Below are positions 20,819-31,607 of a stretch of DNA of 64,000 bases, piece after piece (the first letter of the stretch is position 1; every line of letters begins with the position of its first letter). The notes under the pieces were generated by a model. It worked only from the letters and a program-made list of their open reading frames with translations. It had not been told where the DNA came from and searched no databases. Location of the stretch: assembly GCA_964017235.1 (NCBI GenBank), contig OZ024929.1, positions 165,091,609 to 165,155,608 of the forward strand, read 5' to 3'. Position numbers and translations under genes: made by a program. This DNA comes from Sabellastarte sp. h YS-2021 (taxonomy: Eukaryota > Annelida > Polychaeta > Sabellida > Sabellidae).

Positions 20819-22270
20819 TTACTTTACAAGCTTTGGTTTCAAATTTGTTAATGCACAACAAACACATAACATTTCACTGGCAAGAGGCATTATTGATGCA
20901 GGCATAGTATTTTTCAAAATAGCATATTTCTTAATCCTACCAATGGCCCTTTCAACATGAATACGCAATGAAGAAATTTGTCTTGCTCTTGTCACTACAT
21001 ATCCTGGAAATTGTTTCCTACCAGCAACAAATGGAGGCATAACAAGGTGTGCACCATTAATAGCCAGTTCCTGTGAAATTGTAAAACCCCTGTCCGCCAT
21101 GACTTGGTCACCAGGTTCAAGTAACTGATAAAACCCACTCCTAGCAGTGATATCTTTATCCGATATCCTTCCACCCCACATATCAGATACAAAACTTATT
21201 GCACCATAAGGGGTTATTCCTATCAATGCCTTCAACGTATGATGGTGTTTGTAATTGGACCAAGTCTTAGCTCTAGTACTAAGATTGTAAGGTCGGTCAA
21301 TAAAGAATTCAGTACAATCAATTATTACTCTACACCTGCTAAACCTTTTGAAACAATGTGGCATGTTTTTCTTGATTATAGCACGTGAAGGCCATTTTAT
21401 CAAAAACTTCAGTCTTTGTGCAAGTACTGGAATACAGTCATTGAAAATATCTGAGACAGTACTTGATGACACTTGGAAGCGATATGCTAAATCATTGTTC
21501 TGCAATCCAAGACGTAGTTTCATGAAACACAACAACAACTGATCCTCAACTGGCATACAGCGTCTTACAGATATGACATCATCACACAATGACAAAACCC
21601 ATTTAAAAACAGCAACATTTTCTACACCAGTCAAATACCTGAGTTTTTTATCAGTCAAATTATTTACAGTCAGCTTCTGCACTTTACTTTTCAGGGCTAG
21701 TTTCTCTTGTCTTAAATTTACTATTTCCAGGTTTAATCTGCTAATTTCATTCACCTTAGAATCCCTAAAACTATCAAATTCCAACTGTAATGTTCTCAAC
21801 TTTTCATTTAACAAATCAACTTCAGTTTTCTCAACTTCATCTTCTGAAACATCAATATTTTCTTTGTTACTGGCTCCTTCACTGCCTACACTATACAATA
21901 CACTTTGTCTTTTGATACTGCGATCATAGCGTGTCAACTTACACTTGTTACTGGGGACATGATTACTGTTCAACGGTTTCATATACAATGAGGGACAATA
22001 ATCCGGGTGATTTGGGTCAGGATGCGGTTTTCCACTAATAAAATGCCGACCACAAACCACAGACCATTTACTTGGCTCCCACAAATTAGTTGTCTGAGAA
22101 CTAGCACAGGAAACATCAATAACCTCATTCAATCGTCCTACTTTTGCAACCCACGCTGCTCTTTGAGTTTTACCCCTTTCTGTTCTGTTACTGGGGAAGT
22201 TGTGGAAACTTAGATTACTAGATGGTTTGTACCGAGAAGTACACCCCCAAACACAACAAGATTTAACCAT
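20819..22270 (-). CDS. THAP-domain DDE_Tnp_4 transposase
   Basis: A 483-residue intact transposase of the IS5/PIF-like DDE_Tnp_4 group. An N-terminal THAP zinc finger (C2CH: CCVWGC, then WSVVCGRHF near 69-77) binds the element ends. A coiled coil lies at about 150-205 (heptads of Leu/Ile in LRTLQLEFDSF...LNLEIVNLRQE), and a helix-turn-helix near 240-280 (LAYRFQVSSSTVSDIF). The catalytic residues are Asp318 (VIIDCTEF), Asp393 (MADRGF) and Glu440 (HVERAIGR). Single exon, ATG at 22270, with a TATA box just upstream. It is convergent with the YqaJ gene, and the pair makes a complete ISL2EU-type gene set. Confidence 0.92.
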   Translation of the reverse strand: MVKSCCVWGCTSRYKPSSNLSFHNFPSNRTERGKTQRAAWVAKVGRLNEVIDVSCASSQTTNLWEPSKWSVVCGRHFISGKPHPDPNHPDYCPSLYMKPLNSNHVPSNKCKLTRYDRSIKRQSVLYSVGSEGASNKENIDVSEDEVEKTEVDLLNEKLRTLQLEFDSFRDSKVNEISRLNLEIVNLRQEKLALKSKVQKLTVNNLTDKKLRYLTGVENVAVFKWVLSLCDDVISVRRCMPVEDQLLLCFMKLRLGLQNNDLAYRFQVSSSTVSDIFNDCIPVLAQRLKFLIKWPSRAIIKKNMPHCFKRFSRCRVIIDCTEFFIDRPYNLSTRAKTWSNYKHHHTLKALIGITPYGAISFVSDMWGGRISDKDITARSGFYQLLEPGDQVMADRGFTISQELAINGAHLVMPPFVAGRKQFPGYVVTRARQISSLRIHVERAIGRIKKYAILKNTMPASIMPLASEMLCVCCALTNLKPKLVK

Positions 22271-22286
22271 TGTAATTCTAATTGGA

Positions 22287-22294
22287 CTTTTATA
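22287..22294 (-). promoter_or_regulatory. TATA box of the transposase gene
   Basis: TATAAAAG on the minus strand, about 17 bp upstream of the ATG. This is close, so either the 5' UTR is very short or initiation is at a downstream ATG. A pyrimidine-rich AATAG acceptor-like site a little further upstream is the alternative (spliced leader exon). Confidence 0.45.
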
Positions 22295-23525
22295 GTGCTT
22301 AATCTCCCCTATTCAAAGTAGTGGTAAAGACAGCAAACCCAATATTTGGTTTCTATTCAATTTATATAAACATAAACGAAATCTGGTTACAAATGTCCAA
22401 GAACCGGTTCCCGAAATGACACATATTTCACATCAAACGTACAAAATACTGCACAGAAACGCTTAAAAATATTTACTTGTGTAATATTTTGCAAATATAG
22501 ATTGAAATTACATCCAATATGTCAGATTTTATCATAAAATAAACCGCATTTTAGTTGAAGTAATGGTTCATGTACATGCACAGAAAATTTTACAGTTTGA
22601 TGTATACTAATTCGAACAAATACGTTTTTTGCCGAATTTTTGCTTTCGGGACCCGGTTTCCATATTTACTTTTGATTGTAACACTAATTCAAAGGGGACT
22701 CTTAAGGCACAACAAAACAAAAACAGTCAACCAATTACAATATCCAGGGACAGGAAAGAGTTCAAGCACCACGGAGAACACCATTGCTGATGCTGGTCAA
22801 CCATCTGGAACCCCGTACATCTTGTGTATCCTAGAAATTACAAGAAAAAACTTTTCATATATCACAAAACACTAGTGGTGGCATCGTCTACAGAAGTCAG
22901 AACCGGTTACCGGGGCTTTGAAACAGAAGGAAATCCGGTATTTCGTATGCTTGTTCTGTGCATTGAAAATTATTCGCGGGCGTACATGAGCGATAACTTG
23001 CAAATGGAAGTGGCTTTCGCGAGATATTATTAAGTACGTAAAAATGATTTTTACTCAATATAAAGTAAAATTGTGACATATTTTACAAAATATATATATT
23101 TTTGTCATTTCTATGAAGTATCAGCCATTAGAAACCCTGAAATAATAACTTTAACAATAACCGGTTCCAAAATATTCTTTGCGGATTCCGTTTTTTCTAC
23201 TAAAACGAAACGATAATCCGCATACCGGGAAACCGTTAACAACACTACAAAACACCTATCTTACTTTGATCACTAAGAAAAACTATTTTATAGGACATGT
23301 AGAAAATGGTATAATTATAATAAATTAAGTTATTGTAATTTACTTGGACATGTATTATTAAATCTACATTCCATTGTTTAAAAATTAAAAATAACACTTA
23401 TAACAACTCATATTTTTTACTTCAACCTCAATATCCTAAGTTTACAGAGTTAAATTACACACAGCAGAACCTTAATTATCAAGTGTAGAAAATTTTGCAG
23501 TAGAATCAAATTTGTGTGGACAACA
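22295..23525. other. Non-coding DNA right of the transposase
   Basis: No gene. Several copies of words around CCGGTT (for example GAACCGGTT at about 22402, 22908 and 23160) recur and could be terminal or subterminal transposon sequence, but no inverted repeat with the left side was found. A region at 23250-23520 is AT-rich. Confidence 0.35.
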
Positions 23526-24242
23526 GGGGCCGGTTTCATGAACAGACTTAAGCCTTGAGTCAGACTCAAAAGTTGAGACTTTGTCTCAAATTTTGGAAAT
23601 ATTTTGCTGAGTCTGTGAACTCAGACTCAATGCATTTCACAAACAAGCTCAACTTGAGACCTGGCTCAGTTACAGGCTCAAATTTGAGCCCATGAAGGAG
23701 GTGTCTCAAATTTGAGTCCAAGCTTTAATGCCAAAAAACACATACATAAAGCGATACAATTTGTTCCAAAATGAAACTGATAAATCTTGAAATCTTCTAT
23801 TTTCATTTTATTTTGTAATTACAGCCACATATTCAATATTTACTAATAACAAAAGTCAATAGAATTGACATGCTTTATAGGCTATTATCAAGTGACAAGC
23901 CTCAAGGGTGGACTCAAAGCCAGACTCAACCTCAGTTGAGTCTCAATCTTATGGATCACTTAGAATAATATATTATCATATAATTTTTTGTATTATGAGT
24001 ATTAAAGATATTTAAAATGATAATAATCATGAAATATAAATTTTTAAACTAAAAATAAGCCCACTAAATATATGAAATGAGATTAAAAAGTTGAGACCAT
24101 AACTTGAGACTGGTCTCAGCTGATCCACCCTTTGTGAATTCCATTTGAGCCAAAAACTCAGCCGAGACAAAAGGCTCAGATTTGAGACCCTGACTCAGCC
24201 TTGAGTCTGGCTCAGTTTGAGACTTTTCATGAAACCGGCCCC
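23526..24242. mobile_element. MITE with GGGGCCGGTTTCATGAA terminal inverted repeats
   Basis: 717 bp with perfect 17-bp inverted ends (GGGGCCGGTTTCATGAA and its complement). The subterminal halves are packed with GAGACTC/GAGTCTC/TTGAGCC-type words in both orientations. AT-rich centre, no ORF. No clear long target duplication; flanks are ACA and AGA. Confidence 0.8.
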
Positions 24243-25068
24243 AGAAGGTTAATAAGACAGAAGACACTCACTTTGGCACATTAATACAATAGGAAATAAT
24301 AATAAAGGACACAAGAAACAAGTTCATAAAATTAAAGCTTGAGAAACCAGCTTACATAATAAATACAGTAGAACCTCAATCAGCCAAATCTCTGTCATCT
24401 GAATCTCGGAGTGTTTCAATGTTGTATCTGTTATCTGTTGTCACTAAAATAGAATAAACAACAATAATAGTGGCCCTTTAAATGTTATAAAGATAATAAT
24501 AAGTGGATAACAATCAATAAGTGATTAACGGTAAATTTTTATTAATACATGCCTAAATGTAATAAACTAGTACTGGGAATCTGGGAGTTTTCATGGTCGA
24601 TTATTCGTCCATTTTTCCAAGTGATGATCAACCCATAATCAATTATTTTACTCCCTTATTGTTATTATTTAAGAAACACTTTCCGGGATAAAGTATAGCT
24701 CAATCCGGTAAGAATAACGGTGTTCTGATATTTAGAATCTACCGAAAGCAAACACACTTCCTGCAAATATGGCAGTAGGCATAAACAAATGCGAAATGCA
24801 TGACAAATCTGTTGATTTATTAAGTACAAATTCATAAAATATATGGAAAATATGTGGATATTAAGATAATTCACTAAAAGTAAAATTTAAGCTGAATATT
24901 CAATCATTAGAAAATCTTAATGACTGACTGTGATTCTACCCTGTCACCGACGATTAATCGACAATATGTCTAATCGCCACACCACTACTTATAACCAGAT
25001 ATTAATTTAGCATTGAAAAAAAATAAAACAAAAATAACTCAGCTAGTAAATAATGAAGCGTAACTTAC
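24243..25068. other. Non-coding DNA with a pogo/Tigger-like terminus remnant
   Basis: At 24366-24415 the sequence CAGTAGAACCTCAATCAGCC resembles the inverted-repeat end of Tigger/pogo elements; no matching right end was found nearby. The rest is AT-rich without ORFs. Confidence 0.35.
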
Positions 25069-25151
25069 ACCTAAGTTGATGCAGCACACAGCATCAGCCT
25101 CATTCTCTCAAAATACGCCGTCTTCTGACATGGCTGTATAGGTCCCGTGTG
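25069..25151 (-). other. Candidate non-coding internal exon
   Basis: An 83-bp segment bounded on the minus strand by a strong acceptor (pyrimidine tract, AATTCAG|CACACGG) and donor (TTAGGT|GTAAGT). The only ATG opens a seven-codon frame, so it would be 5' UTR. It is downstream of the promoter-like block at 25.96-26.2 kb and upstream of the transposase. Confidence 0.35.
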
Positions 25152-25367
25152 CTGAATTAAATAAGTAAAAAGAAATATATACAATTTTACCACTCAAACA
25201 TAATAGTCACATACAGAGCATAACTTACTATTTCATAATTTTATAATTTAGTATTTTAACACCACTGACGACCATACTTTTCTGCTGAACAGAATTAAGG
25301 TAGAAACTTCACCTATCGCAGGCATGGATGGATGGGGGGAGGCGCAAAACTTCAACATTGCCCAAGT

Positions 25368-25583
25368 ATACTGCTCAGTCAGTCAAGTTTGTTATTCCAG
25401 TGAAGTTCACCTGCCGCAAAAATGCTTGGGAGACAAAAATTATTCATGCTTAAATAAATGGAATAGCTGCCTTTCACAGCAAGCTATAATGTACCTGTGA
25501 AAGTTCATACTAAAGAAGGTTTAATATTGTGAAATGCACGCGATGAACTTCACTGGGTGAATAAATTCACTGGCTGAGCAGTA
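25368..25583. mobile_element. Small foldback repeat
   Basis: TACTGCTCAG.CAGT...CAGTGAAGTTCA at 25368-25411 is repeated in inverse at 25542-25583, leaving a ~130-bp middle. A short palindromic insertion or MITE remnant; no ORF. Confidence 0.5.
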
Positions 25584-25958
25584 ACTGCTTCCATACAAAA
25601 AGTAACACAGATATGGACTTCCCCATTTAAATATTAAAGAGAGCCACTAAATAATAATAATAAAAAAAAAAATCAAAAAGAAAATAGTACAACACATGTA
25701 CACTAATAAATAAATTCCATACATCAGTTTTAAAACATATTTTTATACATTAAAAATATACAGATAAAAAAAAAACCTCACATAAAAATTCCACCAAAAA
25801 TAACCACGTGGGCCAGTGAAGAAGTGACCTGGTAACTAATGACAAAAAAATCTGCAATCTTAAATGGCTTCTAAAACATAGATTAACTTTTAACAATACC
25901 TTAAATATAGGCCAAAATGATCTATGAATGTTCTTAATGAAAAACGGAAACTTCTTAC

Positions 25959-26200
25959 CTCTATGTCACTCCATCTACATCACTGCTGTCACAAATAAAA
26001 TCTCAAGCCGTTTTGCCCGCCATTTACTTCTGTTGAAAAACGTGGAGGTGAAGGTCCCTTTCTTGCCCTCCGACCTACTTCGAGAGCGAGGCGTGACGTC
26101 ACGGCGATTCCTTCTATGCACCATCTTGAAACCTTTCGCGGGCTGTCACAAATACCGGTATGACGCAAGCGAACCACTTTTGTACTCAGAAATATAAAGG
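25959..26200 (-). promoter_or_regulatory. Candidate CpG-containing promoter and first exon
   Basis: A CpG-rich patch in an AT-rich area. It has a full CRE palindrome TGACGTCA at 26094-26101, a CAAGATGG (YY1-like) word on the minus strand near 26122, and a strong minus-strand donor ATAGAG|GTAAGAAG at 25958. Together with the exon at 25069-25151 it may form the spliced 5' leader of a minus-strand transcript. No protein is seen in it. Confidence 0.35.
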
Positions 26201-26649
26201 TTGTGAATTAATTTCAATAAGCGATTTACAGAATTTCCCCCTTCTGAGTTTCATCGGACGTAGTGGCTTTCTACCAGTAAAGGCCCGCCTACCAGTGAAC
26301 GCATTTCTTCGGTCCCACTGGAGTGGGTTGGTCCACAGCGCAAGACTCGTCGTCAGGATCAGTTCCTGATCCCGTAATCATTTTCACTCCATCTATATGG
26401 TTTGCATCACAGTCGCCAGGGACCGTCGTGCGTCGGCGATAATAGAACACCCATATATTTATATAGAAAGAAAAAAAAAACAAGTTTGGCAACAAGCACA
26501 AATGAAATATCCTACCTGCACTCAATTCAACTTCAATTACTTGTTGTAAGAAGGGTATTTAAACCTCCAATTAGTGTCAAAGTGTTAGTGGTTGATTGAT
26601 CTATCTATTGCTGATAAAGGTTTGACTTAGAATATGCTGTATCCATAAG
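26201..26649. other. Non-coding DNA, nothing recognised
   Basis: Moderately GC-balanced sequence with short spurious ORFs; no repeat partner found in the window. Confidence 0.3.
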
Positions 26650-26651
26650 CC

Positions 26652-28877
26652 AAATCACAGTTTCGTCTGCGCATGCTCCTGCACACGGCCTTGAAAGGTC
26701 AAGTGGGTAAAAACAAACGTCTGTAATTGAACCAGGAAGTGATTTTTATATGGTAAAAACACAGAAATAATATATCTCTCCTCACATAACAAACAAAATA
26801 CTTTACTTTACCTTAAAATATGTATATTGAGGTACAAAACTGCCACTTTTTATTTGTGAATGATATTTTTAAATGTTGTTTTGATCTTTCTTAGGTGGGC
26901 GAAATTAGGGGATCACAGTATTAAAAATGCATCAACAAGTGCCGAATTGATGTTATTATTTTATGAAAACTGTGAAACCTAAAAATATTATATATACATC
27001 ATTACAAAGATATTTTAACAGAGCTTCTGCTCATTTTTATTGCATTAAAAGCCATGAACATTTGGCGTTAAAAAAATAAAATTTGGATTTTAAAATATTC
27101 ACGGCTGTCATAAAATACTTAATTACTTTTTCAATGTTGAAATTTTAAATATGGACTTCCAAAGTCATCAAAAAAAAAAAAGAACTGATGTAAATATCTG
27201 GGGATTTTCTCAAATATGTTTACAGAAAATGGACAATATTCAATTATTTAAAAGACCTCAAACCTCGATTTTGAAGGTATTTTTTATGCTATTAGTGTAT
27301 CAGTATGGCCAGCTTCAATGGTGGAAAAACTAATTTTACATTCACACAGAATCCTGAAAATAAGGTAGAAATGTAGAAAACTGTGAATACTAGTTCCATG
27401 TGTACTTGAATACATCAACATGAGGTCCTCAGTGACTTTATATAAATACCAATACAAAAAGTAAAAAATGCCCACTATATGAGACAGGTTGCTGAAGGAA
27501 AATTGTATTCATACATTAAAGACTTTTTTTTCATATTCTAATGACAAAAAAATATTGCAAGAGGATCACCACTTAGTGATCATCTGACTCACTATGCATT
27601 GGCCCATATGGGGCCAGAATTGAGATGGTCACCCATACAAGTAGTAACCCAAGCCCAGTACTTCTTAACTTCAGTTATCAGATAAGAACTGGCCAAACCA
27701 CCCAACAATAAACAATCAAATAGCAAGAGAATATTGCAACATTGATCCAAAAATTGGCCCAACATAGGTCAGATCTAGTAATAAGCAGCCCAAAACAGTC
27801 ATTAGAAAGCCACAGATAGCCCAATAACTTGGCCCAAGGGTAGCAGAACTGACCATGCATAAATTACAAATAGCCAATGTCGGTCAGATGGTGTCATATA
27901 CTGCATGTATTAATAAGAATACTTAGTGTACACATACCTCCACCAAGGCCCAAAAAAGAAAAGTGAGGGAAAATCCTTCAAAAATTGAAATAATTTAATG
28001 GCACCATTATGATTAATGAAAGAGTAGAGTTAAAACCATAAGAAATCTAAAACCTTGGTCTTGGGATTGAACCCAGTTAAGATACCCTTTATGTTTATGA
28101 AATAATTAAAATACAATTGTTATTTATTTAAAAACATTAGAAAGAAAACACATATCCGACAATTATCTTAATATGAAATATCTTATCTCAAAGATACTAT
28201 GATTCAAATAGAAGCCATGTGTTATCACAGGTAGAAATTATATTATGGTTCATAAAATAACGGGGGTTAAAAATGTCTTGTTATTGTATGATTTCCATCT
28301 TTTGAGTGGACATTCAGTGCTAAAAAGATTTTATTAGGTTGAAAATAAAAGTCTTCATACGTGAAACATATACTTTTTTTTTTTAATGTATTTTGTTTCT
28401 TTTTCATGGGTCACATTTGGCTTTATTTTCCACCATTTAGATTGAATAGTAAGTAAAATAAATAAATGTATAAAAATAACACCAAAAATTATGTCACAAG
28501 GGCGCCAATGGATGTTAAACTGTATTTCCAATGACATATATAAAATATTTTTAGGTTACACAGTTTTAGAAATATTTGCACTGATGCTGATTTTTGAGAG
28601 TAGATAGATTTGAATACGTAGTATTCACCTGTAGTGGGCGAAAATAGGTGATTTATTACAAAAACTGCTGCAAATGTCTTGCACAAATGACATCTTGTAC
28701 ACAGAACTTATTTAATTTATTACACTATTTCCATTATAATTTTTATGATTAACATTCGTACATATATAGTATTCACATAAATTACATTTTCGCTACTTCC
28801 TGGTTCCTCTGTTTGTTTTTACCCACTTCACCTTTCAAGGCCGTTCGCGAAAACGAGGCAATTGAAACTGTGATTAG
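26652..28877. mobile_element. Non-autonomous element with ~100-bp imperfect inverted ends
   Basis: The left end (26652-26760) has AATCACAGTTTC, GGCCTTGAAAGG, AGTGGGTAAAAACAAAC and GAACCAGGAAGTG in this order. The right end (28780-28877) has the same blocks inverted, ending GAAACTGTGATT. The inner halves are also partly symmetric (AACTGTG.AACCTAAAAATATT). No ORF above noise. The block GAACCAGGAAGTG also occurs at 15262-15275 before the YqaJ gene, so a relation to the ISL2EU element is possible. Confidence 0.6.
27627..27692 (-). repeat. 5S rRNA-derived segment (SINE3-like remnant)
   Basis: The minus strand reads like the 5S rRNA internal control region: GAAGTTAAGAAGTACTGGGC, a GTTACTACTTG-like block and TGGGTGACC. 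Identity is roughly 75-80% by eye over ~65 bp. Too diverged and too short for a 5S gene; fits a 5S-derived SINE head or pseudogene. Confidence 0.6.
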
Positions 28878-29240
28878 GCGTATTTAAAACCATGTCTTAC
28901 ATTTCATTTCACATAAGCTTTTAGTTTTCGGCGTTTGGTTTTTCTGCATCTGTCACTGATCAGGTGACCAATATTTACAAAAAAGGAACAGTTTTGCAAA
29001 AACAAATTTTATTGGCTGAAGCTTAACAATACACTACTTTGAAAAAAGTTTGTAACCCACTAGGCTTAAGCACACCATAAATCTTGCACACTAACCAAAA
29101 TGTTACATGTGTATGTTTTAAATGAAATGCTGTAGGTGTCAATTGACCAATATTTTCATTGTGATTTATGAATAAACTAGTTACAGATATTTTGGAACTT
29201 TTCTCTCCAAAGTAGAGCTGCCATCCAAACAGATAAATTT
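28878..29240. other. Non-coding DNA
   Basis: AT-rich; presumably the 3' flank of the minus-strand PHD exon. No element ends recognised. Confidence 0.35.
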
Positions 29241-29910
29241 TTATTTTTTGGACTTCCCATAGTTTTTAGAAGATGATTGCTTGGACTTTCCAGACTTTTT
29301 ACAAGATGATGGCTTTATTTTGCATAGTTTGCAAATCCATTTTGCATATACTGACTTAAGAAATCTCTCAGTGCCAGTTATATCACAACATTTATAATGT
29401 AGCCATTTCTTGCACTTGACAGATTCAATACTTTGATCACCAAGGTCTATTGGATCATCAATGCATTCATCTTTGCATACTGGACATGGATATGACTCAG
29501 TGTCACTGTTTACAGAAGTATCTACTGTCTCATCAAAAGCCTGTGAAGCTGTTTTTCTCTTTTTCAATTCTTGCCCAGAAGTAGATAGAACTGCAATATT
29601 TGTTCTCAAGGCCTTTGTTTTTTTTACAGAAGCTGTCTCTTTGAAGTTTTTTCTTAAGGTTGCATGCACAATTTTAAGATAGTGATGGACAATCTCCTCA
29701 AATAATAACACCAGACTGGACATCAGATCATCTTCATCTTCAGTGACACTATCAGGTGATAGGAGGGAAAACAGAGCAAACCCCTTCTTCAGGACAACTT
29801 CATCATTTTGGAGATTGTTGAAAACCATAAGAAACAACTTGGAACCATGGCGGTGGAGGTTTTGTATATTGTCAAGGGCTGAAGCTTTAGAAGCAAGTAA
29901 CAGGAAGAAC
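29241..29910 (-). CDS. Terminal exon of a PHD-finger protein, cut by an LTR element
   Basis: The open frame continues from the retroelement border at 29910 to the stop at 29241. The upstream part is helical (FFLLLASKASALDNIQNLHR; VVLKKGFALFSLL). The C-terminal PHD-like finger has CPVCKDECID, then VKCKKWLHYKCC and AKWICKLCK, followed by a Lys/Ser tail. The first ~25 residues of the longer open frame (29911-30011) are retroelement sequence, not gene. The other half of the exon lies at 34866 and beyond. Family not recognised beyond the finger; it may be another transposon's protein. Confidence 0.6.
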
Positions 29911-30030
29911 TGTGAAGGTTGCACCCTATCAGATGTATAAATCCCGGACGAGCCCCCAAAAATGTGAAGGTTGCGCCCTACAAGATTTATAAATCCCGGA
30001 TGAGCCCCCAAAAATGTGAAGGTTGCGCCC
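29911..30030 (-). repeat. Tandem 52-bp units with PBS copies at the U5 end of the 3' LTR
   Basis: TGTGAAGG starts at 29911, 29963 and 30015, a period of 52 bp. The PBS-like 18-mer on the minus strand is exact at 29941-29958 and has one change at 29993-30010. A degenerate further copy follows near 30045-30070. Confidence 0.85.
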
Positions 30031-31594
30031 TACAAGATTTATAAGAAATCCCAGCTCCGAGCCCCCACCTAACAATTTGTTAGGACAAAAACTTTAATCA
30101 CCAATATGTTACGCAACAACCTTAAAATTGCCTGAGTTCATTGACCTGACTCCTAACGGAGGAAGATTGACCTTAATCTTCGCAAGAGAATAATGCCAAT
30201 AAAATCTTTAGATTTAATGTAACAACTTATTAATAACACCGTATTAATATAAATTTGACATTTATTAAATCTAATATAAAATATCCAGCAATACAAATAC
30301 AAGAATACACAGCAAATCTAAATTAAATCGTATTACTGTATTACAGATACGAAATATAAATATTACTAGAAACTAAGTTTTAAACTACAAAGTTACTACT
30401 GCTTCTGATAATAGTAATAACCTATAAATACCCGAATATATATATTACCGTTACCGCAATATATTACCGTTATTACAACCTGTTACCGTTATTACAACAA
30501 TCTGTTGTAATTAAAAACGAACACAATACCTGTGTTCTTGACCCAAGAAACCTGTGTAAATTCTTTACACAAATATTATAAATTAAACCAAATGCTTGGT
30601 CTTCAACCGAAATGTGATAGTTACCAGATAAAGTACCACCAATACAACATGGAATGTATTACCAACTATAGCGATAAATATACTGAAACCAACAATTAAT
30701 CACGTATACCACCGGCACAGTCTCCGACTTTACGGTCTCTGATACCGAACATATAGCCAGTCTCCGACTTTATGGTCTCTGTCTATAAACACCAATATAC
30801 TGATTAAAACCCTATTAAACAGTATCCGACTTTACGGTTTCTGAATAATACACAATATATTATCACTAAGAATAAATAACAATTCCGGATGTAAATTACT
30901 AACCTAAATCTGGTACTCTTCAATCCAGCAAAACACCTTCTGATAAAACACTTCACAACTGGTACAACACTTTCAATAATATCAAACTCCAATCTAATTA
31001 TAAACAACCCGGTAAAAACACTTTTAGTAACCTCAAGATTCGAACCCAAACTCAACCTATTTAAAAATACTTCCTACCACTTAAAGATTCAAACCCAGGA
31101 TTAGCATGCTAAAAATACGTCTTGACACTTCAAGATTCAAACCCAGACTTAGCTTGCCAAAAACACCTCCTGCCACCCCAAGATTCAAACCCAGACCAAT
31201 TTTAAAATCAAATCACCCTATGACCTCATCATGGTTGTTAAGATGCCTGTACTTACAGCTGACAACAACTTGACAACTGATAAACTGTATTATGACATCA
31301 CAGATTTTAAACAATACAACTTATAAAAGTGCTGTAACTGACATAACTTAAGTGCCTGAAAATAAATAGTAACATCAAGAATGAAATAGGTTATACATTA
31401 AACTACATGAATACCTACAAAACCTATTATAAAGCATGAAATCCTACCTTTTAAACACTCAAAATTACCGTTAGAATCACGTCATTTGAACAGGATGTGT
31501 ACGTAAATGGTTACTGCTAAATTTCAAACTCCGTAACCAAAAACGGAACTCCCGAAATTCCCCACGAATCTCATCGAAATGCCGTCATTTCACA
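29911..31594 (-). repeat. 3' LTR
   Basis: In element sense this LTR ends with two extra 52-bp units that each carry a PBS-like sequence. Contains three near copies of a ~24-bp word (AGTCTCCGACTTTACGGTCT) at about 30718, 30758 and 30821, possible regulatory repeats. An 83-codon open frame at 30804-31055 is repeated in the other LTR and is not considered a gene. Confidence 0.9.
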
Positions 31595-31607
31595 CTTCCC
31601 TCCCCTT
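31595..31607 (-). promoter_or_regulatory. Polypurine tract
   Basis: AAGGGGAGGGAAG on the minus strand directly before the 3' LTR (which starts TGTGAAATG in element sense). Primes plus-strand synthesis. Confidence 0.8.

Larger units (their letters stand above)
15341..22294. mobile_element. ISL2EU/IS4EU-type DNA transposon (core with both genes)
   Basis: Two convergent genes with no visible break: a plus-strand SWIM-YqaJ-PHD protein (15341-19731, four exons) and a minus-strand THAP-DDE_Tnp_4 transposase (20819-22270). A transposase of this type paired with a YqaJ nuclease is, to my knowledge, the hallmark of ISL2EU/IS4EU transposons. The spacer between stops contains an older rolling-circle-like insertion (20237-20440). 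I could not identify the terminal inverted repeats, so the limits given are those of the genes. Confidence 0.7.

Noticed and set aside
22570-23079. Small ORFs right of the transposase
   Set aside because: No domain, no splice context, AT-rich; chance frames.
30804-31055. 83-residue frame present identically at 34064-34315
   Set aside because: Lies inside both LTRs, no domain; identity follows from LTR identity.
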